Positions 38,720 to 48,173 of a stretch of DNA of 64,000 bases are shown here, one piece after another. How positions within the stretch are numbered: position 1 is the first letter of the stretch; each line of letters starts with the position of its first letter. The notes beneath the pieces are model-generated. The model was not told where the DNA came from, ran no database searches, and worked only from the letters and a program-made list of their open reading frames with translations. The stretch covers positions 156,636-220,635 of the forward strand of contig NZ_WODC01000006.1 of the NCBI RefSeq assembly GCF_009729555.1, in the 5' to 3' direction. The DNA is from Pseudodesulfovibrio alkaliphilus. Lineage in GTDB: Bacteria > Desulfobacterota > Desulfovibrionia > Desulfovibrionales > Desulfovibrionaceae. Both the position numbers and the translations under genes were made by a program.

Positions 38720-41416
38720 ATGGTAACATTCGACAAGCACTGGCATCACCTGGAAGGGGACGAGGTCGCCGCCCTATTGTCCGTTGACCCCAAGGCGGGG
38801 CTCGACCAATTCGAGACCGAGCAGCGGAGCAAGCGTTACGGCGAGAACGTCATCACCGGCAAGCGGGTCAAGACCCCGTTTGAGCGGTTCATGCTCCAGT
38901 TTCACCAACCGCTGGTCTACATTCTGGTGGTGGCCGGATTGGTCACGGCGATTCTCGGCGAATGGGTGGATTCGTCGGTGATCATGGCCGTGGTGCTGGT
39001 CAACGCCCTGGTTGGGTATTTTCAGGAGGCCAAGGCTCTTAAGGCGCTGCAATCCCTTTCGGCCAGCATGCGGGTGGAGGCTCTGGTTCTGCGGGCTGGC
39101 GAGCAGGTGCGTCTGCCCGCTTCCGCCCTGGTGCCGGGAGATGTGGTCCTGTTGCGTTCAGGTGACAAGGTGCCCGCGGACATGCGCGTTTTCTCCGAGC
39201 GTGAACTGCGCATCGACGAGTCCACCTTGACCGGCGAGTCCGTGCCCGTGGAAAAGAACGCGGCGCCAAGCCCCAAGGACGCGGTGCTGGCCGATCGTCA
39301 CTGCATGGCCTATGCGGGCACATTGGTCAGTTACGGCCAGGGGCGCGGCGTGGTGGTGGGCACCGGCAACTATACCGAGATCGGGCGCATATCCGGCCTG
39401 ATTGATTCGGCTGACGAGCTTGAAACGCCTCTGACGCGCAAGATTGCCAAGTTCAGCCACATGCTGCTCATCGCCATCCTGATTCTGGCTGCGGTGACCA
39501 TGGTGCTGGGTCTGATCCGCTCCGAGCCCCTGGAGGAGATGTTCATGGCGGCCGTGGCCTTGGCCGTGGGGGCCATTCCCGAGGGATTGCCCGCGGCGGT
39601 GACCATCATCCTGGCCATGGGCGTGTCGCGCATGGCCGGGCGCAAGGCGGTCATTCGCAAGCTGCCCGCAGTGGAGACCCTGGGCGGAACCACTGTCATC
39701 TGCTCGGACAAGACCGGCACGCTCACCGAGAATCAGATGACCGTGCAGAGCGTCTACAGTGGCGGCACACTCTTCGATGTGTCGGGTATCGGTTACGGCA
39801 GCGAGGGCGAGGTGACGGCCCGGGAAGGCGTTGACGCCAGGGAGAGCCAGGCGCTGGCGGAATGCCTGCGGGCCGGGCTGCTTTGCAACGATGCGCGTAT
39901 CCGCTCGCGGGATGGCCAGTTGTACGTCGAGGGTGATCCTACCGAAGGGGCGTTGGTGGTGGCTGCCGCCAAGCTCGGCATGACCCTGGAGACCGAGGCC
40001 CCGCAGCGTCCGCGCATTGACGAACTGCCCTTCGAGTCCGAGTGGCGGTACATGGCCACATTGCACGAAACGGGCGATGGCGCGGTTGTCTATATGAAAG
40101 GGGCCGTGGAAAAGATTCTTGAATGCTGCTCCGGGGCCATGATGGCCGATGGGTCCAACGGTCCCCTTGATGCGGACGGCATTATCGAGGTGCAGCGTAC
40201 CCTGGCAGCCCAGGGGTTGCGGGTACTGGCCCTGGCGCGAAATATCCTGCCCGGCAAGGAGAGGCTCAAGCGCGAGAAGGCGTGCATGGGAATGGAATTT
40301 CTCGGTCTGCAGGGGATGATAGACCCGCCTCGGGAGGAGGCGGTCAAGGCCGTGGCCGCCTGCCAGAAGGCGGGAGTGAAGGTCAAGATGATTACCGGCG
40401 ACCATGCCCTTACGGCCGAGGCCATCGGCAAGATGCTCGGCCTGCGCGGCACAAGCTGCACCCTGGGCGAGGACTGCCCGATACTCACCGGAAGCGACAT
40501 AGCCGAATTGAGCGACAAACAACTCATTGAGCGGGTGGCCGATGTGCCTGTCTTCGCCCGGGTCTCGCCCGAGCAGAAGCTGCGTCTGGTCATGGCCCTG
40601 CAAGCTCGCGGCGAGGTCTGCGCCATGACCGGCGACGGCGTCAACGACGCCCCGGCGCTCAAGCAGGCGGATATCGGCATTGCCATGGGCATCAACGGCA
40701 CCGAGGTGGCCAAGGAGGCGTCGGACATGATCCTCACCGACGACAATTTCGCCACCATCACCGCGGCCGTGGAGGAAGGGCGCGGCGTGTACGCCAACCT
40801 TATCAAGTTCATCGCCTGGACACTGCCCACCAACGCGGGCGAAGGGTTGGTCATCCTCACGGCCATCCTCTTCCAGACAGCGCTGCCCATCCTGCCCGTG
40901 CAGATACTGTGGATCAACATGACCACTGCGGTCTGCCTGGGCATGACTCTGGCCTTCGAGCCCAAGGAGCCGGGTATCATGGACCGTCCGCCCCACAAGC
41001 CGGACAGGCCCATCCTCGACAGGGTGGTGCTGCGGCGCATCGGTATGGTCAGCCTGATGCTGCTCCTCTTCGCCTTCGGCCTTTTCAAGTGGGAGCTACT
41101 CAGCGGAGCCAGCCCGGAAAAGGCGCGGACCATCGCGGTCAACGTCTTCGTGGTCATCGAGGCATTCTACCTCTTCAACGCCCGCTCGTTCCGGCGTTCG
41201 CCCTTTGAGCTGGGGCTCGGGACCAACCTCTGGGTGGTGGGCGGCTTTGCTCTCATGATGGTGCTGCAACTGCTCTTCACCTACCTCCCGTTCATGAACA
41301 ACCTGTTCTCGACAGCGCCCATCGGCCTGTTCGACTGGGTCAAGATCGCCCTGTGCGGTATGGTCGTGTTCTTGATTGTGGAGTACGACAAGCGACGCGT
41401 CGGCTCCGACGTGTGA
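38720..41416 (+). CDS. P-type cation-transporting ATPase (P2/SERCA-like)
   Basis: 898 residues: N-terminal cation-ATPase domain (~1-70), actuator with the TGES loop (~174), phosphorylation site DKTGTLT at Asp330, nucleotide-binding domain, hinge MTGDGVNDAPAL (~639), and about ten helices. TM4 has PEGLPA, and TM5 keeps Asn and Glu (TNAGEGL). TM6 has NMTTAVCLG where SERCA has Asn-x-x-Thr-Asp, so the second-site Asp is Ala. Substrate may be a single Ca2+ or another cation. ATG 38720 has GGAGG upstream. Confidence 0.87.
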   Translation: MVTFDKHWHHLEGDEVAALLSVDPKAGLDQFETEQRSKRYGENVITGKRVKTPFERFMLQFHQPLVYILVVAGLVTAILGEWVDSSVIMAVVLVNALVGYFQEAKALKALQSLSASMRVEALVLRAGEQVRLPASALVPGDVVLLRSGDKVPADMRVFSERELRIDESTLTGESVPVEKNAAPSPKDAVLADRHCMAYAGTLVSYGQGRGVVVGTGNYTEIGRISGLIDSADELETPLTRKIAKFSHMLLIAILILAAVTMVLGLIRSEPLEEMFMAAVALAVGAIPEGLPAAVTIILAMGVSRMAGRKAVIRKLPAVETLGGTTVICSDKTGTLTENQMTVQSVYSGGTLFDVSGIGYGSEGEVTAREGVDARESQALAECLRAGLLCNDARIRSRDGQLYVEGDPTEGALVVAAAKLGMTLETEAPQRPRIDELPFESEWRYMATLHETGDGAVVYMKGAVEKILECCSGAMMADGSNGPLDADGIIEVQRTLAAQGLRVLALARNILPGKERLKREKACMGMEFLGLQGMIDPPREEAVKAVAACQKAGVKVKMITGDHALTAEAIGKMLGLRGTSCTLGEDCPILTGSDIAELSDKQLIERVADVPVFARVSPEQKLRLVMALQARGEVCAMTGDGVNDAPALKQADIGIAMGINGTEVAKEASDMILTDDNFATITAAVEEGRGVYANLIKFIAWTLPTNAGEGLVILTAILFQTALPILPVQILWINMTTAVCLGMTLAFEPKEPGIMDRPPHKPDRPILDRVVLRRIGMVSLMLLLFAFGLFKWELLSGASPEKARTIAVNVFVVIEAFYLFNARSFRRSPFELGLGTNLWVVGGFALMMVLQLLFTYLPFMNNLFSTAPIGLFDWVKIALCGMVVFLIVEYDKRRVGSDV

Positions 41417-41421
41417 TGCCA

Positions 41422-41457
41422 AGGCGGCCGCTCTTACCAGGGCGGCCGCCTTTGCTT
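41422..41457 (+). terminator. Rho-independent terminator after P-type ATPase
   Basis: Perfect 10-bp stem (41422-41431 with 41442-41451) around 10 nt, followed by TTGCTTG. Confidence 0.8.
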
Positions 41458-41529
41458 GATCCCGGGTCGTCGGATGGTTCGTGATGTTGTGCGGAACAGG
41501 ATAACCCTACGCCTTGAAGGAGAGAATCA

Positions 41530-41991
41530 ATGGAAAAGGTGCTTTTCATCTGCGTCCACAACAGCGCCCGCAGCCAGATGGCCGAGGCGTATCTGAACAT
41601 GTTCGGTCAGGACGATTTTCTGGCCGAAAGCGCGGGCTTTGAGCCCACATCCGTCAATCCGCTGGTGGTGGAGGTGATGAAGGAGGAAGGCGTGGATCTG
41701 AGTGCCAAAGAGACCCGCTCGGCCTTTGACCTTTTCCGGGAGGGACGGATGTACTCCCACGTCATCACCGTATGCAACGACGATCATGAGGCCCGTTGCC
41801 CGGTGTATCCCGGCGTGGTCAACCGCATCCACATCCCCTTTGCCGATCCGGCAGGGATGCGGGGGACCCGTGAGGAGCAGCTGAGCCGGATCCGGGAGCT
41901 TCGCGACGAGATCAAGGCGGCCGTGAAAGAGTTCGTGGCCTGGGTCCGCGAGGGCGCGGAGGGCGACTTCGCCAAACGTATCGGCAGATAG
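41530..41991 (+). CDS. arsC: Arsenate reductase, thioredoxin-coupled (LMW-PTP fold)
   Basis: 153-residue enzyme that reduces arsenate to arsenite. The phosphatase loop is CVHNSARSQ with Cys8 as nucleophile; further cysteines in VCNDDHEARCPVYPG (~82 and ~89) are the shuttle pair of thioredoxin-type ArsC. Asp in the FADPAG loop is also conserved. Good ribosome-binding site (AAGGAGA). A terminator follows immediately, so it is probably its own unit. Confidence 0.9.
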   Translation: MEKVLFICVHNSARSQMAEAYLNMFGQDDFLAESAGFEPTSVNPLVVEVMKEEGVDLSAKETRSAFDLFREGRMYSHVITVCNDDHEARCPVYPGVVNRIHIPFADPAGMRGTREEQLSRIRELRDEIKAAVKEFVAWVREGAEGDFAKRIGR

Positions 41992-42018
41992 CCGGGCTTT
42001 CGCGGCCGCCGGCTTTTT
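41990..42018 (+). terminator. Rho-independent terminator after arsC
   Basis: AGCCGG (41990-41995) pairs with CCGGCT (42009-42014) across a GC-rich loop, followed by a T-run 42014-42018. Overlaps the arsC stop. Confidence 0.7.
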
Positions 42019-42121
42019 CAGGCTGTTTTCTGTCCGGGATAGCCACTGGTCGGCGTGTATGGTACCCAGAGATTGACCAGTGATCCTATGTTCACGAGTT
42101 CATACATCAAGGAGGCAGATC

Positions 42122-42856
42122 ATGTCTGAAAACAAACCTGTGGGTTGCGCCAGACCCACCGGAGGGCCGGTGGGCGCACCGGCCCCCGATGTCGGCAGGG
42201 AATCGGCTCAATCACCCGTCATGCAGCAAGGAGCGAGACCCATGATCCAGGTTGGCAGGAAAGCACCAGATTTCGTTGCTCCCGCGTACTTCAAAGGCGA
42301 GTTCTCCTCTGTCCGCCTTTCGGACTATTTGGGCAAATGGGTGGTGCTTTGCTTCTATCCGGGCGACTTCACCTTTGTCTGAGCCACAGAGATTTCGGCG
42401 GTCGCCGAGAAGCATGAGGCTTTCGAGAAGCTGGGAGTGCAGGTGCTGCCCATGAGCACGGACAGCATGTTCGTTCACAAGATGTGGGTGGACCAGGAGC
42501 TGGCCAGGATGGTCACGGCCAAGACTATCCCCTTTCCTATGCTCTCTGACGCTGGCGGCAAGGTCGGCCAGATTTACGGCGTCTACGACGAGGATAACGG
42601 CGTGGATGTCCGGGGGCGGTTCCTCATCGACCCTGACGGCGTCGTTATGGGGTATGAGGTGCTCGCGCCTCCGGTCGGCCGCAACATCCTGGAAAGTCTG
42701 AGGCAGATTGAGGCTTTCCAGCTGGTACGTGCCACTCAGGGTGGTCAGGCCACTCCTTCGGGCTGGCGGACGGGCAAGCAGACCCTCAGCCCCCGGCCGG
42801 AGTTGGTGGGCAAGGTGTGGGAGGAATGGAGAGTGGGCTTGGCCTTCGACGAATAA
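42122..42856 (+). CDS. Selenocysteine-containing peroxiredoxin (in-frame UGA = Sec87)
   Basis: 244-residue 2-Cys-peroxiredoxin-fold enzyme that reduces peroxides. The reading frame runs [20 protein letters not shown]; the normal family sequence has Cys at exactly the UGA position (FTFVCPTE), so UGA 42380-42382 encodes the peroxidatic residue as selenocysteine. A SECIS-like hairpin with a GGUC loop starts 14 nt after the UGA. ATG 42122 has AAGGAGG upstream. Downstream of UGA there is no Cys: the resolving site (usually VCPAGW) reads ATPSGW. It therefore behaves as a 1-Cys-type enzyme needing an outside thiol, or uses Cys9/Cys78. Without Sec insertion, it would be truncated after 86 residues. 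Confidence 0.93.
42380..42410 (+). promoter_or_regulatory. UGA codon with bacterial SECIS element
   Basis: UGA at 42380-42382, then a stem CGGC (42396-42399)/GCCG (42404-42407), extended by U-A and G-U pairs, closed by loop GGUC (42400-42403). The GGUC loop 17 nt after UGA matches the SelB-binding apical loop of E. coli fdhF in sequence and spacing. Confidence 0.85.
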
Positions 42857-43001
42857 CCCGCAGCGCCTGCCCGGTGCGGGGGAGTGCGGATCACCGCTCT
42901 TTGCCGCGCCTTGGGCAGATGCAGGACCGGATTTACGGATTGACAGGCCTTGCTTTGACGAATAGTGTCTGCGCGTAGACTTAATCAAAAAGGGACGACG
43001 C

Positions 43002-43328
43002 ATGGTGCAGACAGACAGGGCCGCACGGATTTTCAAGGTGCTCTCTGTGGAGACTCGGCTTCGGCTCATCGGGTTGCTCGGGCAGCGTTGCCTGTGCGTC
43101 AATGCCCTGGCCCGCCAGCTCAGCGTGACCCCGGCCGCCGTGTCGCAGCATCTGCGGGTGTTGCGTGATGCGGAGGTGGTCATTGCCGACAAGCGGGGCT
43201 ACCATGTCCACTATCGACTCAACACCGACACCCTGGCCGAGTGGGCGTCTGTCGCCCGACAAGCGTTGGAGGCCGGTGCCTCGGACGCTCCCGGCCTGAT
43301 TCTGAAACCCTTTGGGGAGCAGGAGTGA
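43002..43328 (+). CDS. ArsR-family transcriptional regulator
   Basis: 108-residue winged-helix regulator. The recognition helix is LSVTPAAVSQHLRVLRDAEV (~40-59), and the region RCLCVNALARQL (~30) resembles the cysteine-bearing alpha3 of metal-sensing ArsR proteins, with one Cys-x-Cys kept. It lies between the peroxiredoxin and the ABC exporter genes, 97 bp ahead of the latter, and probably controls that exporter. Inducer unknown. Confidence 0.85.
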   Translation: MVQTDRAARIFKVLSVETRLRLIGLLGQRCLCVNALARQLSVTPAAVSQHLRVLRDAEVVIADKRGYHVHYRLNTDTLAEWASVARQALEAGASDAPGLILKPFGEQE

Positions 43329-43424
43329 TGAGATCTTGCGCCCTTTTTTTTGCTGACGGAGAAAGTGTATGCGCGGAGACTTTATTATTCAGCCCGCTGA
43401 CGGTCGTTTGACGGAAGGCCGGTC

Positions 43425-44476
<1,052 letters not shown>

Positions 44477-44480
<4 letters not shown>

Positions 44481-45214
44481 ACCGATGGATCGCTTTTTGG
44501 AATATTCTGCTCAAGGACATGCGGACGTATTACATGAAGCCGCCCAACATCAGCTGGGGGTTGCTCTTTCCCCTGGCCTGGACCGCGATGTTCTTCATCC
44601 GTTCCGGCAGCGGCTTGGAGAGTGTGCCCGCCGTGCTGCCCGGGGTGGTGGCCGTGTCCATTCTCTTCGGTACAACGTCCATGCTGGCGGTGACCGTGAC
44701 CTTCGAGAAGAAGAACCGATCGTTTGAGCGGTTGCTGCTTGCGCCCATGCCCTTTGAACTGCTCATGCTGGCCAAGACGGGCGGGGCGATCCTCTTTGGC
44801 ATGGCCAATGCGTTTGTGCCGGTGGTCATGGCCGCCTTTCTTATGGATCTCTCGGCCGTGAACTGGCCTGTCTTCGTTGTGGCCGTGGTGCTTCTTGCCG
44901 TGGTTTCGGCCTTTCTTGGTCTGTTCATCGCCGTGGCCGTGAGCGAGGTGTTCGAGGCCCAGACCTTTTCCAACTTCTTCCGTTTCCCCATGATATTCCT
45001 ATGCGGGCTGTTCTTTCCTGTCAGCGGGCTGCCCGTGCTGCTCAAGCCTCTGGCCTACGCCCTGCCCCTGACCTACGGAGCCGACGCCCTCCACGGCGCA
45101 GTGCATGGCGGACACATGCTGCCCTATGCGGTGGACCTGACTGCGCTGGCAGCGTTCTGTGTCTTCCTGTTCCTTCTCAGTCTGCGCAACATCAGGCGGC
45201 GCTGGATAGCCTGA
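44477..45214 (+). CDS. ABC-2 type permease
   Basis: 245-residue membrane protein with six predicted helices and the ABC-2 signature near LCGLFFPVSGLPVLLKPLAYALPLTY-type (~177-200), closely like NodJ/DrrB permeases. It starts within the stop of the ATPase gene. The transporter is probably an exporter of a small hydrophobic or lipid-linked molecule; the substrate is unknown. Confidence 0.88.
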
Positions 45215-45313
45215 TTACGGGCGGTTTGGCGCGGCAGCCACCCCGGAGTATTTGCAAAGCCCATTCTGGCAGGTCGTGGGGGAAGGTTTGATTGCCTGGC
45301 CCGAAACAATGGC

Positions 45314-45356
45314 AAGCCCTTCGCGTATGGACAATACGCGAAGGGCTTCCTTGTTT
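45314..45356. terminator. Bidirectional terminator between ABC permease and MCP
   Basis: Perfect 15-bp stem (45314-45328 with 45334-45348), 5-nt loop, followed by CCTTGTTT on plus; on minus the AT-rich side also gives T residues. Convergent gene ends on both sides. Confidence 0.9.
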
Positions 45357-45370
45357 GGCGGCGGCTCAGA

Positions 45371-47383
45371 TCAGAACCGCTCGAACTCGTCCGTTTTGTC
45401 TGTTTGGCTGCCTTTGGTCTCTGTGCCTTGGGCTGCTGGCAGCGATCTGGCCGGGGCGATCTTTGGGGACTGCCCGCAGGCGCGGATGGCGTCCTCAAGC
45501 CGGAAGAAGCTGATGCTCGTCTTCAGATCCTGGGATCGCGAGAAGAGATGCGTGGCTGTGGACGCCATCTGCTCCGATGTCGAGGCATTCTGCTGGACCT
45601 GCAAGTCCGACTCCTGAAGGGCCTTGCTCACCTGTGCCACTCCGGCGTTCTGTTCGCTGGTGGCCGCCGATATTTCATGGATAAGCTCGGCCGTGCTCTG
45701 GATGTCCGGCACCATCTTCCTGAGCAGTTCGGCCGCTTCTTCGGCCACAGTCACACTGGAGGAAGAGAGCTCGCTGATGCCCGAGGCCGCACCGCCGCTG
45801 CGTTCGGCCAGCTTGCGTACCTCGGCTGCCACCACGGCGAAGCCCTTGCCCGCCTCTCCGGCCCTGGCCGCCTCGATGGCAGCGTTGAGCGCCAGCAAAT
45901 TGGTCTGTCGCGCTATTTCCTCGATGATGCCGATTTCATCCGCGATCTTTTTCATCGCCTCCAGGGTGCGGGCCACAGCCTTGCCGCCGGTTTCGGCGTT
46001 GTGCGCCGCCGTGGTGGCGACCTTCTCCGTCTTGTGGGCGATCTCGGCCGTTTGCTGGATGCTGGAGGAGATTTGTTCCATGCTGGCGGATATTTCCTCA
46101 ATGCCCGCCGCCTGCTCCGTGGCCCCTTGGGAGACGGTCTCGCTCGCCGTGGCGAACTGGCGGCAGCCGTCGGCCACATCGGTGGTTATTTCCTGTACGT
46201 CGCGGATGGTGTCTGTCAGCTTTTCGCGCATCTCCTTCATGGCCGTGAGGATGATGCCCATTTCGTCGCGCCTGTCCTGGCAGTCTATTTCGCCAAGATC
46301 GCCCTGGGAAATGCGGGAGGCGATGGAGGCGCATTCCCGGATGGGCTCCATGACCGACTTTTGCAAGACCCACAGGACAATGAGGATGGGCGAGACCACT
46401 ACCACGAGCAGAATTGCCCCGATGATCCACATGACCGTGGCGACCATGGCCTGCTGGTGGGAGATGTCCATAGCCATGACAATGGTGCCGATCACCGCGC
46501 CCCGGTAGTCTTGAACAGGGAATGCACCCAGGGCCTTGTCGCCCTGCACGGTGATGACCGTGGCGGCTGACCCTCTGAGGAGCAGGTCGCTGGTGACCAG
46601 CTCCCGGGCCTCGGTGTTGTCCTGGCCGTAGATGAGCACGAAGCGGTTGTCGCGGACGGGATTTTTGGCCGGGTCGCGCAGCATGGTGGTGATGGGCAGC
46701 AGTTCGGACTCCATGTAAAGCAGGGTGTGCATGTTGCCTGAGGACTCCATGCCCCGGAGAATGCCGTCGAAGTCGATGAGCACTTCCACGGACCCCAGAT
46801 GGGTTTCATCCGGCCCTGTGACAGGGGCAAGCCCCCGGATGGTGAACCCGCCCCGGCCAGGCTCAATGCCAAGTACGGCCTTGCGGTTGCGGTTTACATC
46901 GATGACCGTGTTGCGGAAGCTTGAAAGATCGTCGGAAACGTCCATCCACTGGCCGTCGCGTCTGACTTGTTTCTCTCGCCACATGCGGGCGAGGCTGCGA
47001 TTGGTGGGCAGATGGAAGTGAAGCTGGAACTTGCTGCCCATGGTGGCCTCGTAACCCTTCATGACCGAGGACAGGGAGCCACGCAGCATCTCTCTGGCTT
47101 TCTGGCCCATTGGATCGTTCTCGTCGTCCATGTTCCCCTGGTTGGCAACGGTATAGGCGTCAACCACGGCCTGCATGCGGCTGAACAAGGCCGCCTGTTC
47201 CAGAGCGCTTCCCGAAATCCGCAGGATGGATTGCCGGGCCTCGTCCACCTTGGCCTGGACGATCAGCGAGACAAAGGATTCTTCCAGCCTCTGGAATTGT
47301 GAGTTGAGCGTCAGATACCCGCCGATGACCATGACCAGCGCGACCACGAGCAGGGGGGTCAGTATTTTTGCACGAATACCCAT
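45371..47383 (-). CDS. Methyl-accepting chemotaxis protein with periplasmic sensor
   Basis: 670-residue chemoreceptor. TM1 at ~7-27; periplasmic dCache/tandem-PAS-like domain (~30-310, with [13 protein letters not shown] and FTIRGLAPV); TM2 ~312-338; HAMP; then MCP signalling domain with [20 protein letters not shown] and [15 protein letters not shown]. The tail ends in DEFERF; EFERF fits the aromatic-x-x-aromatic pattern of CheR-docking pentapeptides. ATG 47383 has AGGAG upstream on minus. Ends at the bidirectional terminator. Confidence 0.9.
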   Translation of the reverse strand: MGIRAKILTPLLVVALVMVIGGYLTLNSQFQRLEESFVSLIVQAKVDEARQSILRISGSALEQAALFSRMQAVVDAYTVANQGNMDDENDPMGQKAREMLRGSLSSVMKGYEATMGSKFQLHFHLPTNRSLARMWREKQVRRDGQWMDVSDDLSSFRNTVIDVNRNRKAVLGIEPGRGGFTIRGLAPVTGPDETHLGSVEVLIDFDGILRGMESSGNMHTLLYMESELLPITTMLRDPAKNPVRDNRFVLIYGQDNTEARELVTSDLLLRGSAATVITVQGDKALGAFPVQDYRGAVIGTIVMAMDISHQQAMVATVMWIIGAILLVVVVSPILIVLWVLQKSVMEPIRECASIASRISQGDLGEIDCQDRRDEMGIILTAMKEMREKLTDTIRDVQEITTDVADGCRQFATASETVSQGATEQAAGIEEISASMEQISSSIQQTAEIAHKTEKVATTAAHNAETGGKAVARTLEAMKKIADEIGIIEEIARQTNLLALNAAIEAARAGEAGKGFAVVAAEVRKLAERSGGAASGISELSSSSVTVAEEAAELLRKMVPDIQSTAELIHEISAATSEQNAGVAQVSKALQESDLQVQQNASTSEQMASTATHLFSRSQDLKTSISFFRLEDAIRACGQSPKIAPARSLPAAQGTETKGSQTDKTDEFERF

Positions 47384-47665
47384 CAGATACTCCTAGGTTT
47401 TCTTTTTCCGTTATTCTTGTGGGAGGCTTTGGTCCATTAGAACTTTCCCCTCCTGGGTGTATATGCGCCGCGTTGCCCTTCGTCGGAGCAAATAGCGCCA
47501 GGGGAAGGGGAGGCGCATATTTCCAGATGGAAAGGGCATGGTCCAGCGTCTTGGCCGCAACTTTCGCTGCTGTCTGTCACATTGAAAGGAAGGCTTTGGC
47601 CAAGACGTTGATTTTATGGACTAACAGCATGTGAGCAGAAGAGAGATTTTTTTGTTGACAAAAGT
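47384..47665. other. Gap with two long inverted repeats upstream of MCP and marR
   Basis: 282 bp shared by divergent genes. It contains ATATGCGCC...GGCGCATAT (arms 47461-47469 and 47512-47520) and CGTCTTGGCC...GGCCAAGACG (arms 47547-47556 and 47598-47607), both perfect. No gene seen. GC falls sharply towards marR. Confidence 0.55.
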
Positions 47666-47683
47666 ATGGTGTCCGTACGATTA
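47655..47683 (+). promoter_or_regulatory. Candidate promoter of the marR gene
   Basis: TTGACA at 47655-47660; with a 17-bp spacer the -10 would be CGATTA (47678-47683). Its spacer holds a putative operator, and transcription would begin at or near the ATG at 47690, so the message may be leaderless. Confidence 0.45.
47664..47679 (-). promoter_or_regulatory. Putative MarR operator, copy 1
   Basis: On the minus strand this reads CGTACGGACACCATAC. It matches a second copy at 48143-48159 (CGTATGGACACTAAACG) over CGTAyGGACACyA. It sits between -35 and -10 of the marR promoter. Confidence 0.5.
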
Positions 47684-47689
47684 ATGCAC

Positions 47690-48127
47690 ATGAATTCCAT
47701 CATTGAGAAATACCTGCTGCTTGTCGAAAAGATATCAAATACGACCAAGGCTCACAAATCCTTTGGTACGGATGTAGATATTTACCGAAGTGAAATTCAC
47801 ATCATCCAGTTGATCGGAGACCGTGGGGAGGTCTTTATCTCCGAAATCGCAAGGCTGATAGGAGTGACCAAAGGAACTGTTTCGCAAATCGTCAGCAGGC
47901 TCGAAGCCAAAGGATTGGCTGAAAAATCCGTGGACAAAAGCAACAACACCCGCCAATTGGTCCAATTGACGCCAAAGGGTAAGACGGCCTATCGCGCACA
48001 TGTCGACTATCATTTGCGGAAGCATCGGGAAATGGAATGCTACCTCGCCTCCTTGACAGAGGAACAAAGTCTGGTTTTGGAAAAATTTCTAACCACTGCG
48101 CATGAAATGATCGAAGATCATCAGTAA
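47690..48127 (+). CDS. MarR-family transcriptional regulator
   Basis: 145 residues from ATG 47690 (alternatives 47684 and 47666; the latter lies inside the operator). Winged helix with the recognition helix IARLIGVTKGTVSQIVSRLEAKGL (~55-80), then the wing with Arg residues typical of MarR. No visible Shine-Dalgarno, which fits a leaderless message. Low-GC codon use compared with its neighbours suggests acquisition. It probably represses itself and the MFS gene 46 bp downstream, where a copy of its operator lies. Confidence 0.85.
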   Translation: MNSIIEKYLLLVEKISNTTKAHKSFGTDVDIYRSEIHIIQLIGDRGEVFISEIARLIGVTKGTVSQIVSRLEAKGLAEKSVDKSNNTRQLVQLTPKGKTAYRAHVDYHLRKHREMECYLASLTEEQSLVLEKFLTTAHEMIEDHQ

Positions 48128-48142
48128 TTTTTTTGCGCATAA

Positions 48143-48159
48143 CGTATGGACACTAAACG
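48143..48159 (+). promoter_or_regulatory. Putative MarR operator, copy 2
   Basis: CGTATGGACACTAAACG between marR and the MFS gene, same motif as copy 1 in opposite orientation. It may control a second promoter for the transporter. Confidence 0.5.
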
Positions 48160-48173
48160 ATCAAGGAAACAGA

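Noticed and set aside
42080..42382. Peroxiredoxin gene broken by a nonsense mutation
   Set aside because: The stop is UGA, exactly at the peroxidatic Cys, with a SECIS-like hairpin and continued homology; selenocysteine explains it better.
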